Assembly (NCBI RefSeq): GCF_963583255.1
Contig: NC_084807.1
Span: forward strand, 1,192,872-1,256,871
Reading direction: 5' to 3'
Origin: Pyrus communis
Lineage: Eukaryota; Streptophyta; Magnoliopsida; Rosales; Rosaceae
DNA length: 64,000 nucleotides
The notes under the pieces were generated by a model. It worked only from the letters and a program-made list of their open reading frames with translations, was not told the origin of the DNA and made no database searches. The position numbers and the translations under genes are program-made. Every line of letters starts with the position of its first letter. The stretch's first letter is position 1. Of the stretch, positions 34,700 through 46,404 are shown one piece after another.

Positions 34700-37614
34700 A
34701 GAATGGTAACAGATGAAAAAGAGAGAGAGAGAGAGAAGAAGAAGAAGAAGAAGGTGTTTGATGTGAGAGAGAGAGTGTGGAGGGCTCACATTTATATGGT
34801 GCGGAGGATAAGATAGGAAATGGGGAAGAAGGAAAGTTTTGCAGAAATCACGTTGAGACTCAGAAGGAGCTGCCACCTGGCAACGTCCTTTCAAAATTCA
34901 AAGCACCCCTCTCTTCCCTCTGTTGGGTTTGTCTGCTTGTCTGGATTCCGCAAACCCCATCTTTCTCCGTAATTCATGTTAGTGCTATTCCTGTAATTTT
35001 CACCTTTCCAATTCTCCATCTCAATCTCCTCCATTTCCGAATATCGAGTTTAAAACAAGAAGAGGGAAAATTACAAACGCATGTTGATAAACCAAGAACC
35101 GGCATAAGTTTCGCTAAATTGGCCAAAACAACGTAACATGTTCTACTAGAAAATGGTTAGCAAATGTGCCCATTTTTCAGATTCATTAAGCTAGCTTTGT
35201 CATTGTAAAGTCTCAACGTTTATGTCATCACACATCTATTTATGTCCGACTTTCATACCAAAATTATTAATGTAATGTTTTAAATTATTCAGTACGGAAT
35301 TTTACGTTCTCAACATGAGTTTTAATTTTCTTTGTAAACATGAATAATAAGGTCGAGCTAAATGCGTAACGCTCCTCTTGTAGAAGACAATGCATACGTA
35401 GTGTGCATAGTGTGAATCTTCCTAAAAATTACCTTATTATTATGATTTTTCTAGTATCAAAATTAAGTGGACTTTTTAGTTTGTGACAAAATAATTGGAA
35501 TTTTGGGTTTTTAGTTTATAAATTAAATGAGTATTGAGCTATATAAATCAAATTAGGTCAACTCAAATTTGATTAATTGGCGTCCAACGTACGAAATGCG
35601 GATACTAGAATTTTCCCAAATTAGTTGGCACTTGACAGGGGGCTTTTGTTTTCTTCAAAATTTTAATCAAAAGCCACAGAGGAGGAGGGGGGATTTTTTT
35701 TAGCTAGATTCTTTCAATGTAACGAAAACTAGTCCAATACATAAATGTAATAATATAATTAATTAAAAATTTTAAAAAATTAACTAATTATATTTTAACA
35801 TTTAGTGTTCCGTGCAAAAATTTCCGTTCTGTTTTGTATGTGATATATCTCGTGGATCGCGGCGTTGCGTTGTATGATTGTACCATGTGATTCTGCTTCA
35901 GGAAAGTCTGACGAAAATGGCCTAGCAAAGATATGTCAGATTCTGTTTCTGCTAAATTAATTGTTTATTTGGTTACAACCTCTGCTAAATTAAACTAATC
36001 TCCAACCGTGTAGTCGCATTAATCAGCTTTTAAATTTATTTATCTTTGACCACTATTACTGCTTAATTACATTTTCCACACAAGTCATAACATTAACAAC
36101 AAAAAGATGGAAAAAAGCAGCAGATCTATGAATGTTTTGGGCTCTACTTTTTGGAAAGAAAAAAAAAATTGTTTTGGGACCACTCATGCGTCATAGCATT
36201 ATGGATGTATTGGAAGGACTGATGGGTCATGGAATACCCATGCCTTGATGACACTAAACGGTAATGGGACCTGTCAATATTAGTAATTGTTTGTTAGGAC
36301 ACGTTATACTGCTGTCCTCTTAAGAGAAATTTACGGAAAACAGGACTAACGGAATCACTATCAAGCAACATTTTAATGTACTAATATGTTGTCATGTGCA
36401 AAAGAATTTATTTATGATATTATATATTGGACTAAGACGCTATAATGATGATAAATTTATTTCACGTACGTAGTTCTCGTTTTGAAAACCTATCTTATGA
36501 TTTTTATTTTGTTGTAAAAGTGTCCTTTTAGCGGGGGATTAGATACTAACAGCACATGATATGATATGCACATGTCCAAAGTGGATAGACTAAAAAAGAA
36601 AAGAGATTATATTCACAGACCTTAAATTACTTCTTTCACATCTTTTTAATTTTTTAATATTTTTTATACACCACTAATACTTGATAGAAAAATATTAAAA
36701 AATTAAAAAGATGTGGGAGGAGTAATTTAGGATGTGTGAATATGATCTCCCAAAAAAAATCACATTGTTATATCTAAATTGATTAAATCCAACTCTGAAA
36801 AAAGTTATAAGGGGAGAAAATTTGTGTGGATATTAGTTAATTGCTATATTAATTTAAACTTCTTCAATTTCCAAAAAAAAAAAAAAAAAAAAACTGCATT
36901 TTACACCTCTACTCTTAACTACTACATTTTCATTTTCTTCCCCTACCAACGAGGTGCTCTCTTTTTTCCATGCCAAAACTCTAGATCTACAAAAAATTTA
37001 ATCGTCGGCCTCTTGATCTGGCTTTAGAGTCGATGGCATCCCCTCTTCCTCTTTTCCTAGCCTTCATCTTTCCTCTTCTCATAGATTGTTGCAGATCTTT
37101 TTTTTTTTTTTTTTTTCATTTTGGAATTTCCATCAATAAGTGACTCTTCTGTGAGTTATTTGTAAAGGCTTTTGACTTTGTATTGGTGTGCTATCACCTT
37201 CTGTTGGGTCTACTTCACTTTTTTGGTAACTTTGATGATGGTGTTGAGCAAAAACATTCATGTTGGTATGGGAACGACTTGGTTCGTAGTCAGTTCCTCT
37301 TCTAAATTGTCGATGCTTTTAACAAAGCGTGTGCCCTCTTATTCATTATATTGCACTTTTTTGCATAGAATTTCTTACATGCTAATTATTCGCAAAGTGT
37401 TTGGTTATTTCATTAGGAATAGAGTTCTTTGGGTTTCGGAGTGCCATCTCAGTTTTTTGATTTTCGGTGTGGATGATTTCAAGATTTGGATGTGTTACTT
37501 TGCTTATTCTCGGGCATACCTCGCCCTCAAATGCACCAATACGATGACAAATAGTTTGACCCATTTAGCCTTTTATATTTTGTTGAAGTCTCTTTGGATT
37601 AAGGACATCTTGAA
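34700..37614. other. Intergenic, no gene
   Basis: Upstream region of the DUF642 gene followed by AT-rich DNA. A hairpin-like MITE sits at 36601-36750. Poly-A (36873-36891) and poly-T (37099-37118) tracts are present. The frame at 37172-37600 has no family that I recognise and runs into the Cassandra LTR, so I do not call it a gene. Confidence 0.5.
36601..36750. mobile_element. Hairpin MITE
   Basis: AGAGATTATATTCACAGACC and TTAAATTACT at the left pair with AGTAATTTAGGATGTGTGAA and TATGATCTCC at the right. The centre (CATCTTTTTAATTTTTTAAT / ATTAAAAAATTAAAAAGATG) is also self-complementary, so the whole ~150 bp folds on itself. Confidence 0.72.
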
Positions 37615-37897
37615 TGTCACATCCCGACCCGGGTGGGACCACTTCCCGGGCCCGCTCCACCACCATAGCACGATATTGTCCGCTTTGGGCTTACCATTCC
37701 CTCACGGTTTTGTTTTTGGGAACTCACGAGCAACTTCCCAGTGGGTCACCCATCATGGGATTGCTCTAGCCCCCTTCTCGCTTAACTTCGGAGTTCCTAC
37801 GGAACCCGAAGCCAGTGAGCTCCCAAAAGGCCTCGTGCTAAGTAGGGATGGGATATACATATAAGGATCATTCCCCTGGACGATGTGGGATGTCACA
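37615..37897 (-). mobile_element. Solo LTR of a Cassandra-type TRIM retrotransposon
   Basis: A 283-bp block begins TGTCACATCC and ends GGATGTCACA, flanked on both sides by the same five bases TTGAA (37610-37614 and 37898-37902), a clean target-site duplication. On the minus strand it carries a 5S-rRNA-like segment, the hallmark of Cassandra LTRs. No internal domain or second LTR is present, so unequal recombination between the two LTRs most likely removed the rest. The insert lies in otherwise gene-free DNA. Confidence 0.88.
37718..37815 (-). ncRNA. 5S-rRNA-like segment within Cassandra LTR
   Basis: Minus-strand sequence GGAACTCCGAAGTTAAGCGA, then GGGCTAGAGCAATC and GATGGGTGACCCACTGGGAA, GTTGCTCGTG. 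From memory plant 5S rRNA has AGAACTCCGAAGTTAAGCGT, GGGCGAGAG and GATGGGTGACCTCCTGGGAA, GTCCTCGTG. The internal Pol III promoter region (A box and C box, GATGGGTGACC) is largely kept. It is an element-borne 5S relative, not a ribosomal 5S gene; the 5' third is not conserved. Confidence 0.8.
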
Positions 37898-39034
37898 TTG
37901 AACGTTATCAAATGTCATATTTGAAATTAATTTGCAGCGATTGTTTTATTATGATCAACTTTTCAAAGGTAAGAAACCTAGTTTATTTATTTATTTATTT
38001 CTTTTTATTTTAAGAAAACAATGAACAAACCCTTCTCCTATGTTGGAATGACTTCTAAGTTGGAATACCCTTCTCCTCCTATGAAAAGAGAAAAAGAGAA
38101 GAAAAAGTGTAACAACCAAATTATGGAGGTTGATAATTGAGATTAGGTTTGTACCCTAGTCTGCATGCCCTGCATAAATAAGTAAATGAATACACATCAA
38201 AATTTCAAAATTCAGTGAGGCCTTAACGGTGGTAACGACCTATACGCTTTACATTTAATCTAGTGAGGCCTTAAGTAACAACATTTTTCATTTCAGAGAA
38301 ATATTAACGAGACTCTTTTAAAGTGAGATTTTCTCTAAATTTCCTAGCACTTCACAGTTTAGTATTAATTCCCGTGGCAACACTAGTATAAAATATTGTG
38401 CCGGAAAATATGAGATGACAAAAAATCTATAGAAAATCTCATTTTTAAGATAATTTCCTTAACATATCTCTTTCAAGAAAAACTACACAAAATAAAAGGA
38501 AGCTAGATTACATTTAATTCTCACGTGCATGTTGGGAGAGAGGTGTTTGAAATTTCCTTCCTGGAAACTGGAAGGCTCAGTTTCCTCTCCATGAATCCGT
38601 TATGAACAGTTAGGTGTTGACAGTTAACGTACACGTACGCCTTACATTCTTTAACCTTCCCTTTTGTATTATAAACTTTTAGGTAAGCAAATGTGGTCAA
38701 TTTAATATTGTTCGTATGATCGTCTTCTTACACTTGAGTTTCGTAAATTATAATAGTGTATAACATAAATCGCCTTCCAAAGAAAACAAAAACATAAAAC
38801 CTTCAGGTAAATTAGTTTTCAAGTAAAAAAAAATCTAATGGTTTAACATATTGTCAAATAGTACCATTGTTCAAACTCACATTGTCATAATTAGGTTATT
38901 AATTTAATACAAAATCACCCTTGTCGTAATTAGTTGCTACCAATGAGCTTGACATTTTAGTTATCAGTAAGTACGGTTACGGAAAAGCATAGCCCTAAAC
39001 CAGTCTTATCACCAAATTTACTTACGTAAACACA

Positions 39035-39541
39035 CTATTCTAAAAATCTCCGCCTAGCATCATCTGGGCCCTGCTTAGACACTAGACAATTGGGCACTGC
39101 TCCGATTAATGCATAAACGTTTGAAAATTAAGAAAGGGTGCTTAGACCTGAAGAGGCACCCGCCTAGACTGCTTAGTCACCTGCCTAATCCGCCCAGCGC
39201 CCGCTTAGGTTGCGACTCACTTAGATAGAAGATAGGTAACTTTCATTTTGTATTTTATTTTTTTTCAATAAATTGCAAGAGACTTGCGGAATAGATAAAT
39301 GAACAAACATTATATGTTTGTTCCCCATGTTGTCATTATGTTCCAATACTTCATTGTATATATGTCATTTTATCTTTTATGATTAATATATATATATATA
39401 TTTTTTTTAATATAAATAGACACTTATTTACACGAAATATAATAGATTTACTTAAATCCGTCTAGATGCCCGCCTAGACCCCGCCTAGGTGCTAGGCCCT
39501 AATCCCCTGCCCGACTAGCGCCTAGCGTCTTTTAGAACTTT
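39035..39541. mobile_element. Inverted-repeat element rich in CGCCTAG motifs
   Basis: The left end TATTCTAAAAATCTCCGCCTAG is matched by the reverse complement of the right end, AGTTCTAAAAGACGCTAGGCG. Both arms carry several CCGCCTAG/GCGCCTAG motifs around an AT-rich core with (TA)n at 39390. No coding capacity. Probably a non-autonomous hAT-like element. Confidence 0.5.
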
Positions 39542-40834
39542 GCCTAATTAAACATGAGCGGCTTGTTATGTGTTTGCATGTAACTGTTTATTAGGGATAT
39601 TTTATTTCGTTTTAACTTTTTTTTTAACTAAAAACTTAATTTGGTAATTATTATCAGTTTAAAAAAAATGAAAAATGAAAACAAATGGAATTCACTCCAT
39701 GAATTTGTTCCAAGTGTGTAGTATTCACATGTTTGTCTTTCCTGACATGATGAAATTCTCTTCATGTGTGGCCCCTAAAGACATGGTCTCACATAAGGAG
39801 GCTAGGCGTGTAGGAAATCTCACATCGGGAGTTTAACATAACAATTTACAGCTTGTAATTGCATGGTTTCATTCGTAATTACATGTCTTTAAAGACAAAG
39901 CCTCACTCATTTTGAGCTAGTAGGTGCCTATGCTGAGGATAAATTCTCTAAAACATAACAAATATAGGTCGTGATCGATTGAGGTTAACATGCATATTCA
40001 TCAATCTAACACTATTTTTTTTTAATCAAGTCATCAATCTAACACTATATATAACTCATTATTGGAGTCCATAATTAATAAACATGTCATGTATTCATTT
40101 TGTTGGGGTGTTCTCGTGTCTTAGAAGACATAACGTTGTTTTCTCCATCAACCTTGAACAGTAGCCGAGTATGTGGGAGGAAACAATGACAAGCTAAGCA
40201 CATGATATATAAACATTATAGTTTGAAGAATTGCCTAATGTTAAATATGTTCTGTTTTCATGAGCCGAACCCATCAAGATTTTTCTGAAACTTGTGTGAT
40301 TTCAACCCTTAATTTTTTTGAGACTTCACCTGGAAAAAGGTTGGTTTCTTATATTACTCTCTATATATAGAGACATTTGTGATCGTTTAATTCTTAACTT
40401 AATAGTTGCATATTCGATGCTTCATATTCATTCTTTATATACCGCAATAAATATAAAGTTTTTGAGAAGGATAATTTTAAAAGATTAAAATTTAAATTAA
40501 ATTTATAAACTAAATGTGTCATAAATAGAAATTTAACATGTTAATCAATATTTAAACAATAATTTAATTATCAAGGTTCACATAATTTAATTTGTAAAAT
40601 TTAATTAAAAAATTTAGCCCTTAACAATATCTTTTTCAAGAAAAAAATCTTAAAATATTCTGACACCCATGGGATACCTGCATGGTCATTGTTATGATCC
40701 TCCTCACACTTTATTGATTTGTACGCTGCATGCCACGTGCATAGTCGGTGTGAAAATATATAAAAAAATTATACGGCTTGTCGTTTATATTGCCTTGTTG
40801 CTTTCCAAATACAAGTCATCTCCATTATACTAAA

Positions 40835-40986
40835 CAAAAACTAATGAAAATAGTTTAAAAACTTTGAGTTTTAACGATAAGGACAAAATAAAGGGTAAAA
40901 TGAATAGTATCAAGTTTGACTTTTTAGTGTAAAAATATAATTTTTCGTTAAAGTGAACAGTATTACGAGCTTTTGGTTAAAACTCT
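40835..40986. mobile_element. MITE with TTTAACGAAA-type ends, copy 2
   Basis: The block runs from AAAAACTAATGAAAATAGTT, AAAACTTTGAGTTTTAACG to TTTTTCGTTAAAGTGAACAG and GAGCTTTTGGTTAAAAC. It aligns along its length with 57596-57748. Confidence 0.7.
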
Positions 40987-42642
40987 CTTATACTAACACA
41001 GCGGAAAAAGATTGTGGAAAAAAAATTTCAATATGCTGTGAATATGGACTGAATACAATATTGCATTTTGTATTTGGAGAAAATTGTCTTTTTATAACGT
41101 GTCTTTTCAAATTGTATAATACTAAAAGTTGGTATATTTCCAGTATGGTCCGAATCATGTGACCTCAGCCCCTCTCCGATATTACACGCAATCCAATGGT
41201 TCAAATTATACAACAGCCCTACCATGAACGTGAAAAATGGTATAAGAGTAATTGTGATGTATATATATGGGCCCATACATATGAATATATATATATAAGC
41301 ACCCTTGACCCAACTAATAATTATGGTACCTCACGCGTTTAGATTGACTCCATATTACAAGCAGCACTCTCATATAAATATACATAATTTTTTACATTTA
41401 TTTTATATGGTACATTTCGTAATATATTTCAAAGATTCGAACAGTTTATATTTGAGTATCTCATTCATTGATCAACCTTACAAAAGATTAGATAAATCTA
41501 AAATTATTAAGACATTTATTTATACTAAAAAAAATAAACAAATACGGTTATATAAAAAAACATTGAGTTTCCAAACAATAATTTGATTTTTGGATTTGGA
41601 TGATTTTTAATAGAAATCATCTTTAAAGTAAAACACAAAAGATAAACGATTGAGTCGTTAAAATACATTATATAATAAAATTTTTAAAAATGTATATCAA
41701 AAGCGTGTGTCTTTAAATTCTACCAAACGAACATCAAGTGATCCGACAAGCGTTTGTTGCTAGCATTGCTCTCTTTGAGCTGCACTACGCGTTAAAGAGC
41801 GCGACTGTCTCTTTACAATAAGCTGACATACATGATTTAGCTACTTTTGGTTGTTTCTTGGTGTGCATTGGGCCAAAATGGTTTGGACCTACCCACGCCT
41901 ATTAGCCCACCAACTATATTAATGGGCTAGTACTCAGTCCAGCCCACTAGTTTATTGGTTTCAAGGTCCAGTTTTTATTTCCCAATAACTTTTTTCAAAT
42001 ATTATTTTTACATTTTTTGTCATATAGAGAAAACTAATTTGACTAGTTCTGTGGGATTGGCTCCACAAATTTGACTATTTCTTTAAACCTTTTCAAATGT
42101 TTCAACTATACTCTACGCGTTTTGACAAGTTATGGTCCAACATTTGCTAGAGGTCGAAATCATTGCACTTGCATGGGAACTTCCCTCAAATTTACACACA
42201 GATAAGTGACATTACTTTTTTTATACTAATTTTTTTACACAACTTTTTATTCATGTGTTTTATAGTATTTTAACGATCCGAACATTCTATTTTTTAGAAC
42301 ATCATTCATAGATCACATTTAAAAAAATTAAGACAAATTCAAAATCATTAAAAACATTTATTTGTAGTGAAGAAAATGGACTTGGTTTCCTAAACCCTTA
42401 AATCCAATTGTCACATGATTTTAGATTTGGGTGAGGTTTGGTAGAGATGGTTTTTGAGGAAAGACCTAAAAGATAGACGGTTTAGATTGTTGAAATACAT
42501 TACGGAGTAGACCCTGTAAAAATGTGTGTCAAAAGTTATGTAAAACAAGTGGTGTCACGAAGCCGTCCTTATATATATATATATGAATGTATTAAACCTT
42601 ACTTTCTTCATTCTTCCAAAAAACTTTTGCAAGACAGAAAGC

Positions 42643-44628
42643 ATGTCTGGTGCATTTGAGGTGGATAAGGATGGCAATTTGGTATTCCATCAAAATCAAA
42701 ATAGTGAACCTGATGACTTCCAACAATTTCAGAAACAGTTCAATTCTTCAATGCAATGGGGAGTGGCCTTATCTGTTGGTAAGCATCCTCAAACTGTAGC
42801 ATCTTCATAAAACTGCAGGCAGGTAACAAATGTTTAGAAAAAATATGACGTTTCTGCTTTCTACTTGCTGCAAACATGGTTTCAGATGTTAATGAAAAAT
42901 TCGTGTTTCGGATCAACCTGCCGAACACGAAAATGGCTTTAACACGTCTATGTAAATCTTGTAACTCGTAAAACACGAGATGAGCTATTTATAATTGCAG
43001 GTGAAACAACAGCTTTTAAGTCTTTAACCCATTTATTTAACATAAATATTAGTTCATATGTAATTTTGTATTTACGAACATTAAACGGCTAATCTTGTAA
43101 AACGTTTGATAATCGTGTCATGTTCGGGTTTGAAAAATTGACATGGTTAATGATCGGGTGATGAACACAACCAGGAATTCACATTTCTATCTATCTCTGA
43201 TCGTAGCCCAAATAACCACGTAAAAACTGGATTATTTGTACGATTGTTATTTTATATCTTAATATCATCACTGCTATAAGTTTTATGTAAGTTTGTTCTT
43301 AACTGTACATCTTTTTTTCAGTTTCTGGTTTGGTGGTGACCATTGCAATTGTAGCCATCGTATATGCCATCATTGATTGCTTGAAAAAGACCGGAAGCGC
43401 TATTCCGGCATATGCCCGGATAGCGAACGGTTACAGTAGTATCGACAAGTCTTTGAATATAAATCATTCATCCGACGATGTAGCCATCGACTTAACACCC
43501 GAATTGCAACAAGTTCGAAGCTCACGAGTTGAGTTTCCGACGGTAAAGGGGTTTCTTAGCAACATGGCAAGGGAGAAGCCGGTAGCCTTTTCACCCAAGC
43601 AACTTGCAGAATACACAGATAACTACTCCACCATATTGGGTTCAGGTGGCTTTGGAGTTGTCTTCAAAGGGATTTTCCCACATGGAGTGCAAGTCGCTGT
43701 CAAGGTGCTTACAAACACTAGGGATAAGATAGTTGAAGATCAATTCATGGCGGAAGTTGGCACCTTGGGAAGAACTTACCACATGAATTTGGTAAAACTA
43801 TACGGCTTCTGCTTTGACCATGAAATGCGAGCACTTGTGTATGAGTACATGGAGAATGGATCACTTGACAAGTTCTTGTTTAGTGAGCATAGAGAAATAG
43901 ATTTGGAGAAGCTGCACAATATCGCAGTCCAAACAGCAAAAGGGTTGGCTTACCTGCATGAGGAGTGTGAGCAAAGAATCATTCACTATGATATTAAGCC
44001 TGGGAATGTGCTTCTCGATAAGAATTTGACTCCAAAGGTTGCGGATTTTGGACTTGCCAAGCTTTGCAACAGAGGAAGTAGTCAAATGTTGTTAACTAAG
44101 GGAAGAGGGACACCGGGATATGCAGCGCCAGAGATGTGGAAGCCTTTTCCGGTGACTCAAAAGTGCGATGTTTACAGTTTTGGTATGCTTCTCTTTGAGA
44201 TTGTTGGAAGGAGGAGAAATTTTGATGAGGATGTAAGTGAGTCACGCGAATGGCTTCCAAGGTGGATCTGGAACATGTTTGACAACAATAAATTAGAAGA
44301 GGCGCTGTCCTTTTGTGGGATTGAAGAACAAGACAGAGAAAAAGCAGAGAGGATTATTATGGTAGCTCTGCTGTGCATTCAGCATTCACCGGAAGCAAGG
44401 CCTCTCATGAGCAATGTAGTGCAGATGTTGGAAGGAGATAAGGAAATTGCTTCACCGCCTTCTCCTTTCCAGCATTTGGAGTCACCGCAAGGAAATTTAA
44501 CACAAGATAGTGGAACAGATGAAGACTGGAGTTCTTCTGCATCAGGCACAAAGACTTATGAACAATCCGAGCGCCATTCTAATACTGCTGTGCAGAACAA
44601 ACGTGAAATTGAGCTAGCTACTGTTTAA
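42643..44628 (+). CDS. Receptor-like kinase with minimal ectodomain (LRK10L/SD-2-like)
   Basis: Two exons: 42643-42778 and 43322-44628 (GT/AG, in phase), 480 aa. There is no signal peptide; a 40-residue polar N-terminus precedes one membrane segment (about 41-64, VALSVVSGLVVTIAIVAIVY). The kinase domain has GSGGFGVVFKG (152 on), the ATP-binding Lys173 in VAVKVL, HYDIKPGNV with catalytic Asp269, DFGLAKL (Asp287) and PGYAAPE. HYD replaces HRD, so it is a non-RD kinase. The C-terminus is Ser/Thr-rich. Relatives of the LRK10-like/PR5K and G-lectin SD-2 types normally carry a large extracellular GUB_WAK, thaumatin or lectin region, which is absent here. It may be a truncated receptor or a co-receptor. 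The kinase core is intact, so I call it a gene. Confidence 0.85.
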
Positions 44629-44629
44629 C

Positions 44630-46404
44630 AGGTAAAGAGATCGATGGTTGCGCATTTAAGTCAAAAGAACAAATATTATTGTTGGTTTTGACACTTCAGT
44701 GAAATGATTTCATTTATTGTTGTTGAATGTAATGTAGTTACTGTAAAACAGGTATTCTCATTTTTCTGGTTTTTGTATACCAAAAGGTTGCCATAAAAGT
44801 TGAAGATACTTCATGATGGTATTTCGATTCATCTTTGCTTATAGAAGTGAAGAAATTTTGTAGACCTAGTTAAGTTTAAATATCGATACAAGTTAATAAT
44901 TATATTATCTCTAGAGCATGTTAAATGCAGTATAAGATCCACCTATTTCGTTTGGATAGGACGAATTAAGACAAGTTGCTAGCTAAATATGAGTGGAACA
45001 TCTAGGTACCAGTTCTGCAGCTGGTGGATCTCCTTCAACTTCTTCCAAGGACGCGTAACCAAGTTGTGTGGCAGCCCCTCGCAGAAATGTCCGATAGTCC
45101 TGCACCCGATAGGATTTATATCTGCTGAGCTGCAGTCATACTCTGCAGGAAAAAGCAAAGAGTAGTTAAACATAAACTAGTAGGCGGATCAAGATTAACT
45201 AGTAAAACAAGACCGTTATTTAAATGGATTTGTCGTTAAATTCCAATAACAATTAGACCGACGAGACATGCATAGATACATGAACACATGGGGAGAAGGA
45301 AGGAAATTCGAAGGACAATTTGTACTTCGTACTGTGGTTGTTTTCCCGTTACTAAATGAAGCAACAACAGCAGTGCGGAAACAGCGCCATCAATGGAAAC
45401 GTGTTGCATCAGCTTTGTTTTGACTTGTTCATCCCCGCTTGCAATATCTGCATGTAAGAGTGGATCGCAAATGAATGATATTGCTAATATTCAAAGGACG
45501 AAACTTAAACTGTTTCCAGCAGGCAAAAAAGAAGAAGAAACTCTCAGTCATTCACCGAGGCTTGTATTCTTCATGTGGTTCAATGTGAATGTTTGGGATG
45601 AGCAATCTTAGACTAATCCTCAGTCCTCACCTCTTTTCTTTCTCTCATGATAATGGGATGAAGGGAGCATATTTTACTCAGTAATCAGTATCAGTACGTC
45701 ATGCATCTCGATCCTCGTAATAAGATATTATTCGTATTATCGATTATTTTTGTGATATAAAAATGAAAAAATGAATTAGTATCGAACTCGTTATTTACGA
45801 GATTTATTTAAGAAAAACAAATATCACATGCATTAGAACGAGAAAGTGTTTAATTAGATGACTTCCTCTCATTTACAATTGAAGAAAAATATTATTTAAC
45901 TGTAATATTACGGAATTCTATGTGGTATCTATTTATTATTGAGCCTTGAAATTTTTTTTTTTACCTTTTCTATTTCGGTTACAAAAGTGATTATATTTGT
46001 TATTTTACAGCGAAAATTTAGAATTGCCCCTAGAGTTTGGCCACCCCTCTCTCTCTGTCATCCGACTCATCCCCCTCAGCTTTTGTTTTCGGTACTGTCT
46101 CTGTCTATATGTAAACAAATTGGTTTCCTCCAACGAATCCCTCTCTCACATATCACATCTCTCTCTTCATCCTCCCTCGAAAAGTCTCTCCTTTATTTTT
46201 TCTGCTTCTCTCGGATTCTCCTTTTGATGTAAAGACATTGATTCTCATCATCCCACATTACAATTCAAACAATGTTTTCACTTGTTTCTGAAAAATTAAG
46301 AAAATACAGTGACTGTAATGGTTGCTTGTAAATTTTCAAGTAATGGGTTTGTGTTACTTTTCAGATCTCCGCAACTTTGCTTTTGGGAAAGTCAAGAGGA
46401 GGAG
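44630..46404. other. Intergenic between the kinase and SMT1
   Basis: It contains a possible minus-strand exon (44983-45129) and the SMT1 upstream region. The latter has a pyrimidine-rich leader-like tract at 46030-46230 (CTCTCTCTGTC and TCTCTCTTCATC), probably the 5' UTR. No other gene is supported. Confidence 0.45.
44983..45129 (-). other. Possible isolated exon
   Basis: After a minus-strand acceptor (GACTGCAG|CTC at 45130) a 48-codon frame reads LSRYKSYRVQDYRTFLRGAA, TQLGYASLEEVEGDPPAAEL, VPRCSTHI and stops (TAG 44983-44985). Composition looks protein-like, and an alternative acceptor CCTGCAG lies 13 bases upstream. I recognise no family, and no convincing upstream exon was found between 45140 and 45480. 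It may be a gene scrap or non-coding RNA. Confidence 0.25.

Larger units (their letters stand above)
37903..42640. other. Intergenic, repeat-rich, no gene
   Basis: No supported coding region in about 4.7 kb. It holds an inverted element at 39035-39541, a MITE at 40835-40986, and two related AT-rich blocks (41370-41720 and 42210-42550) sharing motifs such as AAGACATTTATTTATA / AAAACATTTATTTGTA and GATAAACGATTGAGTCGTTA / GATAGACGGTTTAGATTGTT. A short block near 39810-39830 (AATCTCACATCGGGAG) resembles LTR termini but has no partner. Confidence 0.5.

Noticed and set aside
37172..37864. A 230-codon plus-strand frame
   Set aside because: Its second half runs through the Cassandra LTR and its first half has no recognisable protein features.
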